Positions 24,037 to 32,230 of a stretch of 64,000 nt of DNA are shown here, in pieces. The notes beneath the pieces are model-generated. The model saw nothing but the letters and a program-made list of their open reading frames with translations, did no database searches and was not told where the DNA came from. The position numbers were made by a program, and so were the translations under genes. Source of the stretch: HRBIN16 sp049969495. Its GTDB lineage: Bacteria > Armatimonadota > HRBIN16. The DNA lies in the NCBI GenBank assembly GCA_049969495.1, contig JBMFOT010000001.1, positions 36,567 through 100,566 on the forward strand, in the 5' to 3' direction. Numbering within the stretch: position 1 is the stretch's first letter; the number at the start of each line of letters is the position of its first letter.

Positions 24037-24693
24037 CTAGAAAATGCTTGCGCCCGACTTCTGCCAGTCCGCCAGGAACCGCTGGATGCCAACGTCGGTC
24101 AGCGGGTGCTGATACAATTGCTCCAGCACCTTAAAAGGCACGGTACAGGCATGTGCGCCTGCTCGCAAAGCCTCCACCACGTGCATCGGGTGGCGCACGC
24201 TGGCAACCAGCACCTGGCTGGTGAAGCCGTACTCTTTTATCATGTTCACCGTGTCGCGTACGGCGTTCATGCCCTCGCCGCTGATGTCATCTACGCGCCC
24301 GACGAAGTTGCTGATATAGTATGCCCCCGCCTTCGCTGCCAGAAACGCCTGAGACAGGCTGAACACCAGCGTGACGTTACAACGGATGCCCTCTCGCGAG
24401 AGCACCTTGACTGCCTTCATGCCCTCTCTGGTCATGGGGATTTTGACCACGATATTGGGATGCCAGCTGGCGACCTCGTGCGCCTCCCGAATCATGCCCT
24501 CTGCATCCAGACTCACTACCTCCGCGCTGATGTCGCCCGGGTTGACGATTTCGCAGATTTCGCGCACGATCTCTTTGAACGGGCGTCCCTCCTTTGCCAC
24601 CAGCGAGGGGTTGGTGGTCACGCCCTCAATCGCGCCCCAGCTCCAGGCGGTCTTAATCTCCTCGATGTTGGCGGTATCCAGAAAGAGTTTCAT
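24037..24693 (-). CDS. fsa: Fructose-6-phosphate aldolase / small transaldolase (TalC-type)
   Basis: 218 residues from ATG 24693 (GTG 24702 is an alternative). The small transaldolase family signature is clear: MKLFLDTANIEEI at the N-terminus, GVTTNPSLVAKEG, the Schiff-base lysine in VVKIPMT, and NVTLVFSLSQAFLAAKAG. Members act either as transaldolase in the pentose-phosphate pathway or as fructose-6-phosphate aldolase; sequence alone does not settle which. The gene precedes argJ with a three-base gap. Its predicted -10 overlaps a small inverted repeat. Confidence 0.92.
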   Translation of the reverse strand: MKLFLDTANIEEIKTAWSWGAIEGVTTNPSLVAKEGRPFKEIVREICEIVNPGDISAEVVSLDAEGMIREAHEVASWHPNIVVKIPMTREGMKAVKVLSREGIRCNVTLVFSLSQAFLAAKAGAYYISNFVGRVDDISGEGMNAVRDTVNMIKEYGFTSQVLVASVRHPMHVVEALRAGAHACTVPFKVLEQLYQHPLTDVGIQRFLADWQKSGASIF

Positions 24694-24723
24694 GTCCTTC
24701 ACCTCTTGTCGCTGGTTATCCTG

Positions 24724-24742
24724 CCGGTTGTATTATAACCGG
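24724..24742 (-). promoter_or_regulatory. Inverted repeat over the fsa -10 element
   Basis: CCGGTT (24724-24729) and AACCGG (24737-24742) flank seven bases. On the minus strand the centre contains TATAAT (24737-24732), a perfect -10. The -35 is poor, so a regulator acting at this palindrome is plausible. Confidence 0.4.
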
Positions 24743-24823
24743 TGATGGCTCTCCACGATAGAGACCAGAACGTTGACATCAAGGTATATGGTTGTGCCTT
24801 CGGCAACGTTATGCTATTGTACC

Positions 24824-25771
24824 CTATCCCTTGCCTCTCTGCCAGCGGTCGTAGAACACGGCGACAATCACCATTGCGCCGATTAGCACCTGCTGCCACT
24901 CTACCTCCACGTTCAGCAGGTTACAGCCGTTGCGGATGATAGCCATCAGGAACGCACCGAGCAATGTGCCCACAACGCTACCCTGCCCGCCCATCAAGCT
25001 GGTTCCGCCAATGACCGCGGCGGCAATGGCGTCCAGTTCCCAACCCTTCCCGGCGGTCGGTTGTGCCACCGTCGCCCGGCTGGCTTGCAACACCCCGGCC
25101 AGCCCCGCACACAGCCCGCACAGCACAAAATAGGTGCTCTGATAGCGCACCAGCGATACCCCCGACAGGCGCGTGGCTTCCGCGTTGCCGCCGATGGCGT
25201 AGCAGTATCGCCCCAGCTTGGTGAAACCCAGCAGCAAGTGAAAGAGCACCGCAACCCCTAGCAGCACCCAGAGTGACCACTCCTTCCCGATCCGCTCGAA
25301 GCCCGGCGCGATGCCCGTCAGCGACACGCCTCCGCTAATCAACAGCGCGGCGCCGCTCGCTATGCCCAGCATCCCCAGCGTGACCACAAAGGCAGGCATC
25401 CGCAGGCGCGTGGTGACCAGCCCGTTAAACAGTCCGCACAGCGCACCCGTTGCCAGCCCAACCAGTACACCTGCCCAGGCGGGTGCGCCCATTTCTTTCA
25501 TCGTGTACACCGCCGTTACCCCACTGAACGCCAACACCGCGCCGACCGACAGGTCGATCCCACCGGAGATAATCACCACCGTCTCGCCAATCGCCAGTAT
25601 CGCTACCGCAACGGTCTGTATCGCCACCGTGCGCAGATTGTCCCAGGTGAGAAAGGCAGGCGTTTGCGTGCTGAGAAAAAGCCCCAGAAGCACCAGAAAC
25701 GACAGCGGAGCCAGCACCTGACGGGAAGAGGTCAACAGATTGTGCCCCAAGGATGCAGAAGGTGTATTCAT
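24824..25771 (-). CDS. Sugar ABC transporter permease (RbsC/branched-chain type)
   Basis: 315 residues and about nine or ten helices, with the BPD_transp_2 signature GGIDLSVGAVLAFSG and, near the end, AAAVIGGTSLMGGQGSV. This family imports ribose, xylose, autoinducer-2 and similar sugars together with a two-domain ATPase and a periplasmic binding protein. Neither partner is present on any side, so the gene is an orphan here. ATG 25771 follows the stop of the KimA-like gene by one base, suggesting coupling. A weak hairpin (GTTGCCGAAGGCAC) lies just downstream. Confidence 0.88.
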   Translation of the reverse strand: MNTPSASLGHNLLTSSRQVLAPLSFLVLLGLFLSTQTPAFLTWDNLRTVAIQTVAVAILAIGETVVIISGGIDLSVGAVLAFSGVTAVYTMKEMGAPAWAGVLVGLATGALCGLFNGLVTTRLRMPAFVVTLGMLGIASGAALLISGGVSLTGIAPGFERIGKEWSLWVLLGVAVLFHLLLGFTKLGRYCYAIGGNAEATRLSGVSLVRYQSTYFVLCGLCAGLAGVLQASRATVAQPTAGKGWELDAIAAAVIGGTSLMGGQGSVVGTLLGAFLMAIIRNGCNLLNVEVEWQQVLIGAMVIVAVFYDRWQRGKG

Positions 25772-25772
25772 T

Positions 25773-27650
25773 TCAGTCCAGATAATACCGCACGTTAGTA
25801 ATCACCACATCGCGCACGTTGCCCAGCGCGAGTTTGATCAGAAACGCGGAGTTGTTGTGCAGAGCGCGCTCCCACCACTTCGTGACCACAAATTCCGGCA
25901 GCACCACCGTAATCAGGTGGCGAGGGTGGTCTTGCCTGACCTGTTTCACATACTCCACCAGCGGGCCGATCAGGGAGCGATAGGGCGACTCGATAATCAC
26001 CAGTGGCATGTCCCCGCCCCATTGCTCCCATCGTTCCTTAAGGCGTTGCGTATCGGCAGGGTTAATCTCGATGTGTACTGCCCTGTGGTCTTTGGAGATT
26101 TCGCGGGCGTACTCCAGCGCGGGAACCACCCCACGATGCACATCCGGTACCAGCACCAGCACCGTGTGCGGTGGTAAAGGCTGCGGTTCGTAGTCTTTGA
26201 GCGTTAGGCGGGCACGTATCTTTTGGTAGTGCCGGTTCACCTGCATAAACATCCACATCAGTATCGGAATGACCACCAGCACAACCCATGCCCCCTGCGG
26301 TCCCTTTTCCGCAATGATAACCAGCAAGACGATACCGGTCGCGACTGCGCCGATACCGTTCACCACCACTTTCCACTGCCAGCCTTTGCCCTTCTGCACG
26401 AGCCAATGCCTGACCATACCCGCCTGTGAGAGGGTAAACGCTGTAAACACGCCTACCGCATACAGCGGGATCAGGTGGTCTACGTTGCCGCCGAACGCCA
26501 CTACCAGGATAGAGGTGAACACCGCCAGCAAGATGATACCGTTGGAGAACACCAGACGGTCTCCGAGGTTCGCCAGCTGGCGGGGCATATACCCATCTCG
26601 CGCGAGGACAGAGCTCAGGCGTGGAAAATCTGCATACGCCGTGTTCGCGGCAAGTAGCAGAATGATAGCGGTCGCAAACAGGATAATCCCTCGCAGGAGA
26701 GGCTCATCATGGAATACCACTCTGGCTACCATAGAAATGACGGACTCCGCTGTAGTATCACTCTCGCCCTGTCCGTAGTACACGATGTGGTATTCCTGCG
26801 TGATATACGAAATGCCCAAGAAGGTGGTGCTCAGGATGGCCCCCATAGCGACCATCGTCTCTGCCGCGTTTTTGCTTTCGGGGGGGCGGAACGCAGGTAC
26901 ACCATTACTGACCGCTTCGATACCGGTCATGATTGCACAGCCGGAAGCAAAAGCGCGCAGAATCACTCCCAGCGATAGCACATGCACAGCCTGCTCAGCC
27001 GTCTGTTGCGGGGGCGGCTGATATGGGCGTGGATGATACCCGAACAGCGGACCGAAGACCCCCACCGCTACTGTTGCCAGCATAGTGACGACGAAAAAAT
27101 AGACGGGAACGGCAAACAGCATCCCGCTTTCCCTTGCACCCCTCAGGTTCGCCAGGGTCAGCAACCATATCGCAGCCAGTGCCAGCTGCGTCTGATAGGG
27201 AGCAAGATTCGTAAAGAACGAGGTGATTTGCTGCACACCGGATGTGATGCTGACCGCCACCGTGAGCACATAATCGGTGAGGAGGGCAGCAGCTGCCAGT
27301 AGTCCCCAGTGAGTACCCAGATTTTCCCGAGAAACGGTATACGTGCCTCCACCCTGTGGATAAGCGTGTACCGTCTGCGTGTAAGAAATCACCACAATCC
27401 ACACAAGCACCACAATGGCAATGGAGATGGGCATAGTCAGGTGCAGAGCGTGTGGCCCGGCAATTAACAGGTTGAGCAATATCGCCTGCGTGGCGTATGC
27501 TGTGGAGGAGAGGGCATCCGACGTAAAAACCGGCAACGCTAGTATCTTGGGCAGACGCTGATGCGCCATCTGCTCGGTGGAGAGCGGTGAACCGAAAATC
27601 AACCGCCTCACCAGCGACCAGTCCAGTCGAATCTGTGAACTCTTTCCCAT
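25773..27650 (-). CDS. APC-family permease, KimA-like (potassium uptake candidate)
   Basis: 625 residues: about twelve membrane helices followed by a cytosolic domain of roughly 150 residues. The first helix motif PVFTSDALSSTAYATQA and the length match the APC/KUP-like group that includes Bacillus KimA (YdaO), a c-di-AMP-controlled potassium importer. Other family members carry amino acids, so the substrate is tentative. No ydaO-type riboswitch fits the 70-base upstream gap. The C-terminal domain contains VLVLVPDVHRGVVPAL, a UspA-like strand order. It is directly followed by the orphan sugar permease. Confidence 0.82.
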   Translation of the reverse strand: MGKSSQIRLDWSLVRRLIFGSPLSTEQMAHQRLPKILALPVFTSDALSSTAYATQAILLNLLIAGPHALHLTMPISIAIVVLVWIVVISYTQTVHAYPQGGGTYTVSRENLGTHWGLLAAAALLTDYVLTVAVSITSGVQQITSFFTNLAPYQTQLALAAIWLLTLANLRGARESGMLFAVPVYFFVVTMLATVAVGVFGPLFGYHPRPYQPPPQQTAEQAVHVLSLGVILRAFASGCAIMTGIEAVSNGVPAFRPPESKNAAETMVAMGAILSTTFLGISYITQEYHIVYYGQGESDTTAESVISMVARVVFHDEPLLRGIILFATAIILLLAANTAYADFPRLSSVLARDGYMPRQLANLGDRLVFSNGIILLAVFTSILVVAFGGNVDHLIPLYAVGVFTAFTLSQAGMVRHWLVQKGKGWQWKVVVNGIGAVATGIVLLVIIAEKGPQGAWVVLVVIPILMWMFMQVNRHYQKIRARLTLKDYEPQPLPPHTVLVLVPDVHRGVVPALEYAREISKDHRAVHIEINPADTQRLKERWEQWGGDMPLVIIESPYRSLIGPLVEYVKQVRQDHPRHLITVVLPEFVVTKWWERALHNNSAFLIKLALGNVRDVVITNVRYYLD

Positions 27651-27720
27651 CAGTCCCTCAACCGTCCCGTTTCCCTAAGCCATTTCACAACTTGACAGCG
27701 ATAATCCTGCTTCGTGAGAG

Positions 27721-28896
27721 CTAACGGTCATTCGCTTCGCGCATCATCCGCACTACCTGCGGGGTACGCTGTGCACTCACATCATACGGGTCTCCGGGGC
27801 TCATCCAGTTCCAGATCAGCGTGAGGGGAATATCCAGCTTTTTGACCTGCTCCAGCACGTTACGCAGGAAGGGCGCGTCGGGACGCCGGGCGTAGTCGTC
27901 CCCGGTCTCCCCGATGTACAGCGGTTTGCCGATGCGCTCCGCTGCCCGTTTGAACGCAGCGAGAACCCGCGCGGAGTCTTCCTCTTTGTTACCGAAGCGC
28001 AGGTTATCGTGACCGCGATAGAAGTGGATGCTGATGAGGTCAATCGGGTCGGGGTGGGTGTCGCGCAAGTAGGTCTCCATCTCCTGCTCGCTGTCTTCCG
28101 TCCAGTCGCCTTTACCCATCGCCTGTCTCAGGTGTTGCGCTGCCGGACGCGGCGAAGAAAGTCCCGAGCCGATCAGGTGGTGGGGGTCGTTCCGCTTGAT
28201 GAAGGTTGCCCACTCTTTCAGAAAAGGTATCATCTGTTCGGTGGTGAAGTTATCGCGGCGCAGTCGCATAAACGCCGTGCCTTCGTGCACCGGGTTCAAC
28301 TCGCTTCTGCCGTAAGGGAACATAAACTGCAGGTCCGCGCCCAGATTCATCTCGTTCGTCAGCTCCCAGAACAGTATCGTCGGTTCGTTTTTGTAACGCG
28401 AGACCAGCTGGTAGGTATACAGCCACAGGTACTGACGCGAGCGTGAGTCGGGGTTGGTCAACATGTCCTGCACGCACTCGTTCGCCATGTCGGGGAAGAG
28501 GTAGAGGTTCCAGTTGATGACGGGTATCAGGCGCACGCCGTGTTGTTTCGCGGTTTGAACCAGCTCGTCAAATGCGCCCCAATATACCTTTTCATTTGCC
28601 CAGTTGCGCATGTGTGACGGGTAGAAGCCGACCCCCGCGAAGCGGATAGCGGTAAAGCCTTGTTTTGCCGCCCCTTCGATGGCTTGCGCTGCCTGTTGTT
28701 TCGCCTCCCCGCCCTCGAGGAAGCGCAGGAAGAGGTCAAACTTGTTGACCGACACCAGGCGCAGGGGCTTCCCATCAAGCAGCAACTGAGTGCCTTTCCG
28801 GTGCAAGAAGGCGTTCTCATTTGCCTGGGGGAGTGCTACCGTACTGACGCCGAACAACAGGATACCAATGATGACACGCGCGGGTTGAAATATCTC
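27721..28896 (-). CDS. Glycoside hydrolase, GH5-like (cellulase/mannanase fold), secreted
   Basis: 391 residues from ATG 28896. A signal peptide is visible (hydrophobic core VIIGILLFGVSTVALPQA), and the frame extends 18 codons further upstream without a good ribosome site. The clan GH-A acid/base appears in FWELTNEMN and the nucleophile in KPLYIGETG, with IHFYRGHDN between. This layout fits GH5 or a related mannanase-like family; the natural substrate is uncertain. The CobW-family gene ends just upstream (59 bases before the chosen start), so the two may be co-transcribed. Confidence 0.8.
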   Translation of the reverse strand, partial: EIFQPARVIIGILLFGVSTVALPQANENAFLHRKGTQLLLDGKPLRLVSVNKFDLFLRFLEGGEAKQQAAQAIEGAAKQGFTAIRFAGVGFYPSHMRNWANEKVYWGAFDELVQTAKQHGVRLIPVINWNLYLFPDMANECVQDMLTNPDSRSRQYLWLYTYQLVSRYKNEPTILFWELTNEMNLGADLQFMFPYGRSELNPVHEGTAFMRLRRDNFTTEQMIPFLKEWATFIKRNDPHHLIGSGLSSPRPAAQHLRQAMGKGDWTEDSEQEMETYLRDTHPDPIDLISIHFYRGHDNLRFGNKEEDSARVLAAFKRAAERIGKPLYIGETGDDYARRPDAPFLRNVLEQVKKLDIPLTLIWNWMSPGDPYDVSAQRTPQVVRMMREANDR

Positions 28897-28955
28897 CATG
28901 ATACGGGGCACCGCTTCCTGGTGAAATCTGTCGAGCCAGTGATCACTCATCAGCG

Positions 28956-30098
28956 CTACACCGGGCTACACATTCTGAACGCCGGACAGGGTACGGAAGG
29001 CTTCACCGTATGCAGACGCAGTATCTCCGCGTCCACGCGCAACATCTTCGCCACATCATAGATTGCCTGCGCGGTGATGCCCCCTAGCGTTGGCGGGTCA
29101 ATACCCAGGCGCGCGTTCAGCACCAGCATCGCCTGACGCACGTCGCCCAGTTCCTCTCCCCCGAAAACAGGGTCGGTATCGGTGCTGAGCAGATTCGCGC
29201 CCATAGCACGTCCCTGACAGTACAGCGCGAGTTTAATGTGCAATACCTCGCTACTGCGCGCCAGCGCAGCATCACGCAATCGCCGCAGCAGCAGTTCCGC
29301 ATACTCTCGTGCGCTGAAAAACGGTTCTCCTACCAGCTGTACCGAGGCGTTCAGCCAGCCCAGCTTCGCGCCACCAATCTCATAGGCGCTGTAATCCGCT
29401 TTTTCCAGCACGCGCGAGCCGGCGGGCGCATCCTGCAGCACCATGTTCATCCATTCATCCACACCATCGCCGCGCTTCGCGGAAATGGTAAGCACCGGCT
29501 TGCTCGGGTGGTGCTGGCGCAAGGCGTCTACCAACCGCTGTGTCTCTTCGGTGGAGAGTTTGTCCACCTTATTGAGCACCAGAATGTCCGCCTCCTCCAG
29601 TTGTCGATGGAAAATGGGGGCAAAGCTTCGGGCGAACTCGTTGGGATTCTCCTCCAGCAGCATCTCATACAGCCGCATCGGGTCTATCAGCACCGAGAAG
29701 GGAGAGAAGCGGAAGACGCCACCGTAAAACTGCTTTAGGGGGTTAATCACCGTCGCCACGGTGTCGGCGCAGCTGGCAACCGGTTCGGCGATGAGCACGT
29801 CGGGCTCCTGCATGAGTACGCGCTCGGTAGCGTCTAGCAGGTCGTTAAACTCGCAGCCAAAACAGCCGCCGGATACCTCCGCGACCGGCATCCCGAACTG
29901 TCGCACCAGCGCGGCGTCCACCATTTCCTCAGCGTGGTCGTTGGTTACCAGCCCGACGTTCAAACCATCTTGCAGTAGTCGGCGTGCCAGCGCACCCATC
30001 GCGGTGGTTTTGCCTGCGCCCAGAAAGCCCCCAACGAAAATCAGCCGTACCGGCTTGGCGGTAGCCAGCGGCTTGGGCGGGTATATTTGCTCCGACAT
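28956..30098 (-). CDS. CobW/G3E-family GTPase
   Basis: 380 residues from ATG 30098 (AAGGGGG upstream); an upstream extension of the frame looks non-coding. The P-loop is GGFLGAGKTT (residues 23-32), the G4 motif is VLNKVDKL, and GGCFGCEF sits where metal-chaperone COG0523 proteins carry CxCC. G3E GTPases insert metals or cofactors into enzymes. The single CxxC-like motif here differs from the ZNG/CobW consensus, so metal and client are unknown. The C-terminal domain is large and not recognised. Confidence 0.85.
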   Translation of the reverse strand: MSEQIYPPKPLATAKPVRLIFVGGFLGAGKTTAMGALARRLLQDGLNVGLVTNDHAEEMVDAALVRQFGMPVAEVSGGCFGCEFNDLLDATERVLMQEPDVLIAEPVASCADTVATVINPLKQFYGGVFRFSPFSVLIDPMRLYEMLLEENPNEFARSFAPIFHRQLEEADILVLNKVDKLSTEETQRLVDALRQHHPSKPVLTISAKRGDGVDEWMNMVLQDAPAGSRVLEKADYSAYEIGGAKLGWLNASVQLVGEPFFSAREYAELLLRRLRDAALARSSEVLHIKLALYCQGRAMGANLLSTDTDPVFGGEELGDVRQAMLVLNARLGIDPPTLGGITAQAIYDVAKMLRVDAEILRLHTVKPSVPCPAFRMCSPV

Positions 30099-30192
30099 GT
30101 TGATAACCCCCTTCCATCGGTATTTTACCCTTCGCCTTGGGGAATGAGTACTCCTGCTGCAACAGGGAAAGAATGTGGTACCATCCATGCTG

Positions 30193-30233
30193 ATCCGTGT
30201 CCTTCGGAAAACAGCACACAGATTGACACGGAT
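30193..30233. other. Inverted repeat in the 324-base gap before the toxin-antitoxin pair
   Basis: ATCCGTGTC (30193-30201) and GACACGGAT (30225-30233) form a perfect 9-bp stem around 23 bases. The surrounding CACAGATTGACACGGAT resembles a dispersed intergenic motif I recall from other bacteria. No gene is seen between 30099 and 30422; the remainder holds the promoter and hairpin listed next. Confidence 0.5.
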
Positions 30234-30312
30234 ACAACGGATTTGGTGAATATCTCATATGGTTAGAGGTTATACGCAGTTGGGTGCGTTCACACCGTGC
30301 CGGTTCGCTTCT

Positions 30313-30342
30313 TTGACAAGATGGGCAAGGTTGTGGTAATAT
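30313..30342 (+). promoter_or_regulatory. Promoter of the toxin-antitoxin operon
   Basis: TTGACA at 30313-30318, an 18-base spacer and TAATAT at 30337-30342, about 80 bases before the antitoxin start. Confidence 0.75.
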
Positions 30343-30370
30343 GCTACTCGCAAAGGGATGTTTACGCCCA

Positions 30371-30410
30371 CTGAGTAACTCCCAAAAGGACAGAGGCAGT
30401 CCTTGCTCAG
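30371..30410 (+). promoter_or_regulatory. Leader hairpin before the antitoxin gene
   Basis: CTGAG (30371-30375) pairs with CTCAG (30406-30410), and inside it AAGGAC (30386-30391) pairs with GTCCTT (30399-30404). It ends 12 bases before the ATG and could control translation of the pair. Confidence 0.5.
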
Positions 30411-30422
30411 GGGAAGATAAGG

Positions 30423-30668
30423 ATGGGACAAATTACCCTACGTCACCTGGATGAAGCAACCCTTCAGGAGCTGCGTCGCATCGCCTGGTCACGAGGGCAC
30501 TCTCTGGAAGAGGAAGCGGAGGAGATGTTGAAATGGGCAGTGCGGGAAATGGTAAGGACGGAGCGACAACAGCTTTTGCAGCAGATTGGCTCCTTCCACG
30601 CTAATCTAGGGAACACTACCTTCAGCTCCTCTGCGGACCTCATTCGTGAAGACAGAGATAGCCGATGA
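30423..30668 (+). CDS. Antitoxin, FitA/VapB-like ribbon-helix-helix
   Basis: 81 residues. The N-terminal GQITLRHLDEATLQELRRIA is a typical MetJ/Arc ribbon-helix-helix of FitA-like antitoxins, which bind their own operator as dimers and neutralise a PIN-domain toxin with the C-terminal tail. ATG 30423 follows GGGGAAGATAAGG. Its stop overlaps the start of the PIN gene by four bases (ATGA), the standard arrangement. Expression is driven by the promoter at 30313-30342. Confidence 0.88.
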   Translation: MGQITLRHLDEATLQELRRIAWSRGHSLEEEAEEMLKWAVREMVRTERQQLLQQIGSFHANLGNTTFSSSADLIREDRDSR

Positions 30669-31102
30669 TACAGCGTGTTGTTGTAGACGCCAGCGTTGCT
30701 ACACAGTGGCTCCTTCCTGAGGAGACAACACCCGCTGCGCTGCAAATACTGAGTGGTGTAGCTCTGTTGCTGGCGCCCACCCTCATTTACGCCGAGGTGG
30801 CGAACGTTCTTTGGAAACGTGTGCAACGGCAAGAGATAAGCTTGGCTGCTGGAGAGCATGCCTTGAATCTGCTCAAAGAGTTACCTCTGCAGACGTTCTC
30901 GCCCGTTCATCTTCTCCCCACAGCGTGGGGTTTGGCTACTGAACACGGTATCACGATATATGATGCTCTATATGTTGCCCTATCACAGGAACAAGACGCT
31001 CCGCTTATTACCGCAGACCGTCGCCTGCATACGGTCTTTGCACAGCATGAACCACCCCCTCAGGTCATCTGGATCGAGCATTTCCCGATGTTAACGCGGT
31101 GA
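30665..31102 (+). CDS. vapC: PIN-domain toxin (VapC-like ribonuclease)
   Basis: 145 residues of the PIN fold. The acidic metal-binding residues are visible: D8 in VVVDASVATQW, E in YAEVANVLW, D in TIYDALYVAL, and D in LITADRRL. VapC toxins cleave tRNA or rRNA when freed from the antitoxin. The pair is complete, with no frameshift, so it is likely active. The start codon overlaps the antitoxin stop. Confidence 0.88.
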   Translation: MIQRVVVDASVATQWLLPEETTPAALQILSGVALLLAPTLIYAEVANVLWKRVQRQEISLAAGEHALNLLKELPLQTFSPVHLLPTAWGLATEHGITIYDALYVALSQEQDAPLITADRRLHTVFAQHEPPPQVIWIEHFPMLTR

Positions 31103-31128
31103 AGCAAGCGAACGGTGCTTTATCCTGA

Positions 31129-32229
31129 CTATCCACCCAGCTGGCTCATCCCTCTGCCTACCGGTGCTATTCCCTCCGCCAGGTGATGGCGCTCCGGCTT
31201 GTGGGCAACGGTATACAAGAACAGACGGCGTATCTCCTCCTCCCCTTTGCCCTCGCGCAGAGGGGTACGCAGGTCCACCTCACCGTCTGCCATCAGGCAG
31301 GGGCGCAAAAACCCGTCTGCGGTCAGCCGCAGGCGGTTGCAGTTCGCACAGAAGTCATGGGTGACCTGACTGATGAACCCCACCGTGCCCTGCGCGCCCG
31401 GCAGACGGAAGGTACGAGCAGGGCCGTTGGTGATGACCTCCGCCGGCTCGAGAGGGGAAACTTCCTGTTCGATGCGCTGGCGTATCTCGTGCACCGGCAC
31501 GAATAACCGGCGCATCTCCGCCGCGCTCAACATGCTGTGTGAGGCATACTGTGGTCGAATGAGCTGGAACGCAGGCTCTCCGGTGTGCGCGAAGAGACGG
31601 TTCCGAAACTGTTGCTGTAAAAACTCTCCGCTATCCGAGCCGTCGTTCCAGTTGATGGGCATCAGTTCGATGAAGCGCACATGGTAGGGGTGGCTCAGGG
31701 TAAGGCGAGCGAAATCGGGCACTTCGTCATCGTTGAAGCCGCGCATCACCACCATGTTCAGCTTGATGGGCGACAAGCCCACCTGCCTTGCCGCTTCGAT
31801 TCCTTCCAGCACCTGCTGCAGGCAACCGCGACGCGCGATGCGCACGAATCTTTCGGGGTTCAGGGTATCCAGACTGATGTTGATACGCGCAAGACCCGCT
31901 TCTTTCAGTTCGTGCGCATGTCGTGCCAGCAGGAAAACGTTGGTGGTCATGGAGACCTCGGTAATGCCCGGCGTTTGGGCAATCATTCGCACCAGCTGTA
32001 CAATATCCTTGCGTACCAGAGGCTCGCCGCCGGTCAAACGCACCTTGCGCACCCCCAGTTCCGCCGCCACCTTCACAATAGTAACGATTTCCTCATAGCG
32101 AAGCATCCACTCCTTCGGGGCAACATCCGCTCCCTCTTCGGGCATGCAGTAGACGCACCGGAAGTTGCATCTATCCGTTACGGAGATGCGCAGGTAATCG
32201 ATGGTTCGCCCGAAGGAGTCTTTCATCAT
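31129..32229 (-). CDS. moaA: GTP 3',8-cyclase MoaA
   Basis: Radical-SAM enzyme that starts molybdenum-cofactor synthesis from GTP. The N-terminal cluster motif is CNFRCVYC and the C-terminal second cluster ligands are in CANCNRLRLTADGFLRPC. The terminal GG that MoaA needs is present (the protein ends SQLGG). Two adjacent ATG codons (32229, 32226) follow GGAGTGAT; the frame extends upstream into mqnC but that is not used. Its start lies one base after the mqnC stop, so the two radical-SAM genes form an operon. No other mo- genes are in view. Confidence 0.94.
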   Translation of the reverse strand: MMKDSFGRTIDYLRISVTDRCNFRCVYCMPEEGADVAPKEWMLRYEEIVTIVKVAAELGVRKVRLTGGEPLVRKDIVQLVRMIAQTPGITEVSMTTNVFLLARHAHELKEAGLARINISLDTLNPERFVRIARRGCLQQVLEGIEAARQVGLSPIKLNMVVMRGFNDDEVPDFARLTLSHPYHVRFIELMPINWNDGSDSGEFLQQQFRNRLFAHTGEPAFQLIRPQYASHSMLSAAEMRRLFVPVHEIRQRIEQEVSPLEPAEVITNGPARTFRLPGAQGTVGFISQVTHDFCANCNRLRLTADGFLRPCLMADGEVDLRTPLREGKGEEEIRRLFLYTVAHKPERHHLAEGIAPVGRGMSQLGG

Positions 32230-32230
32230 A

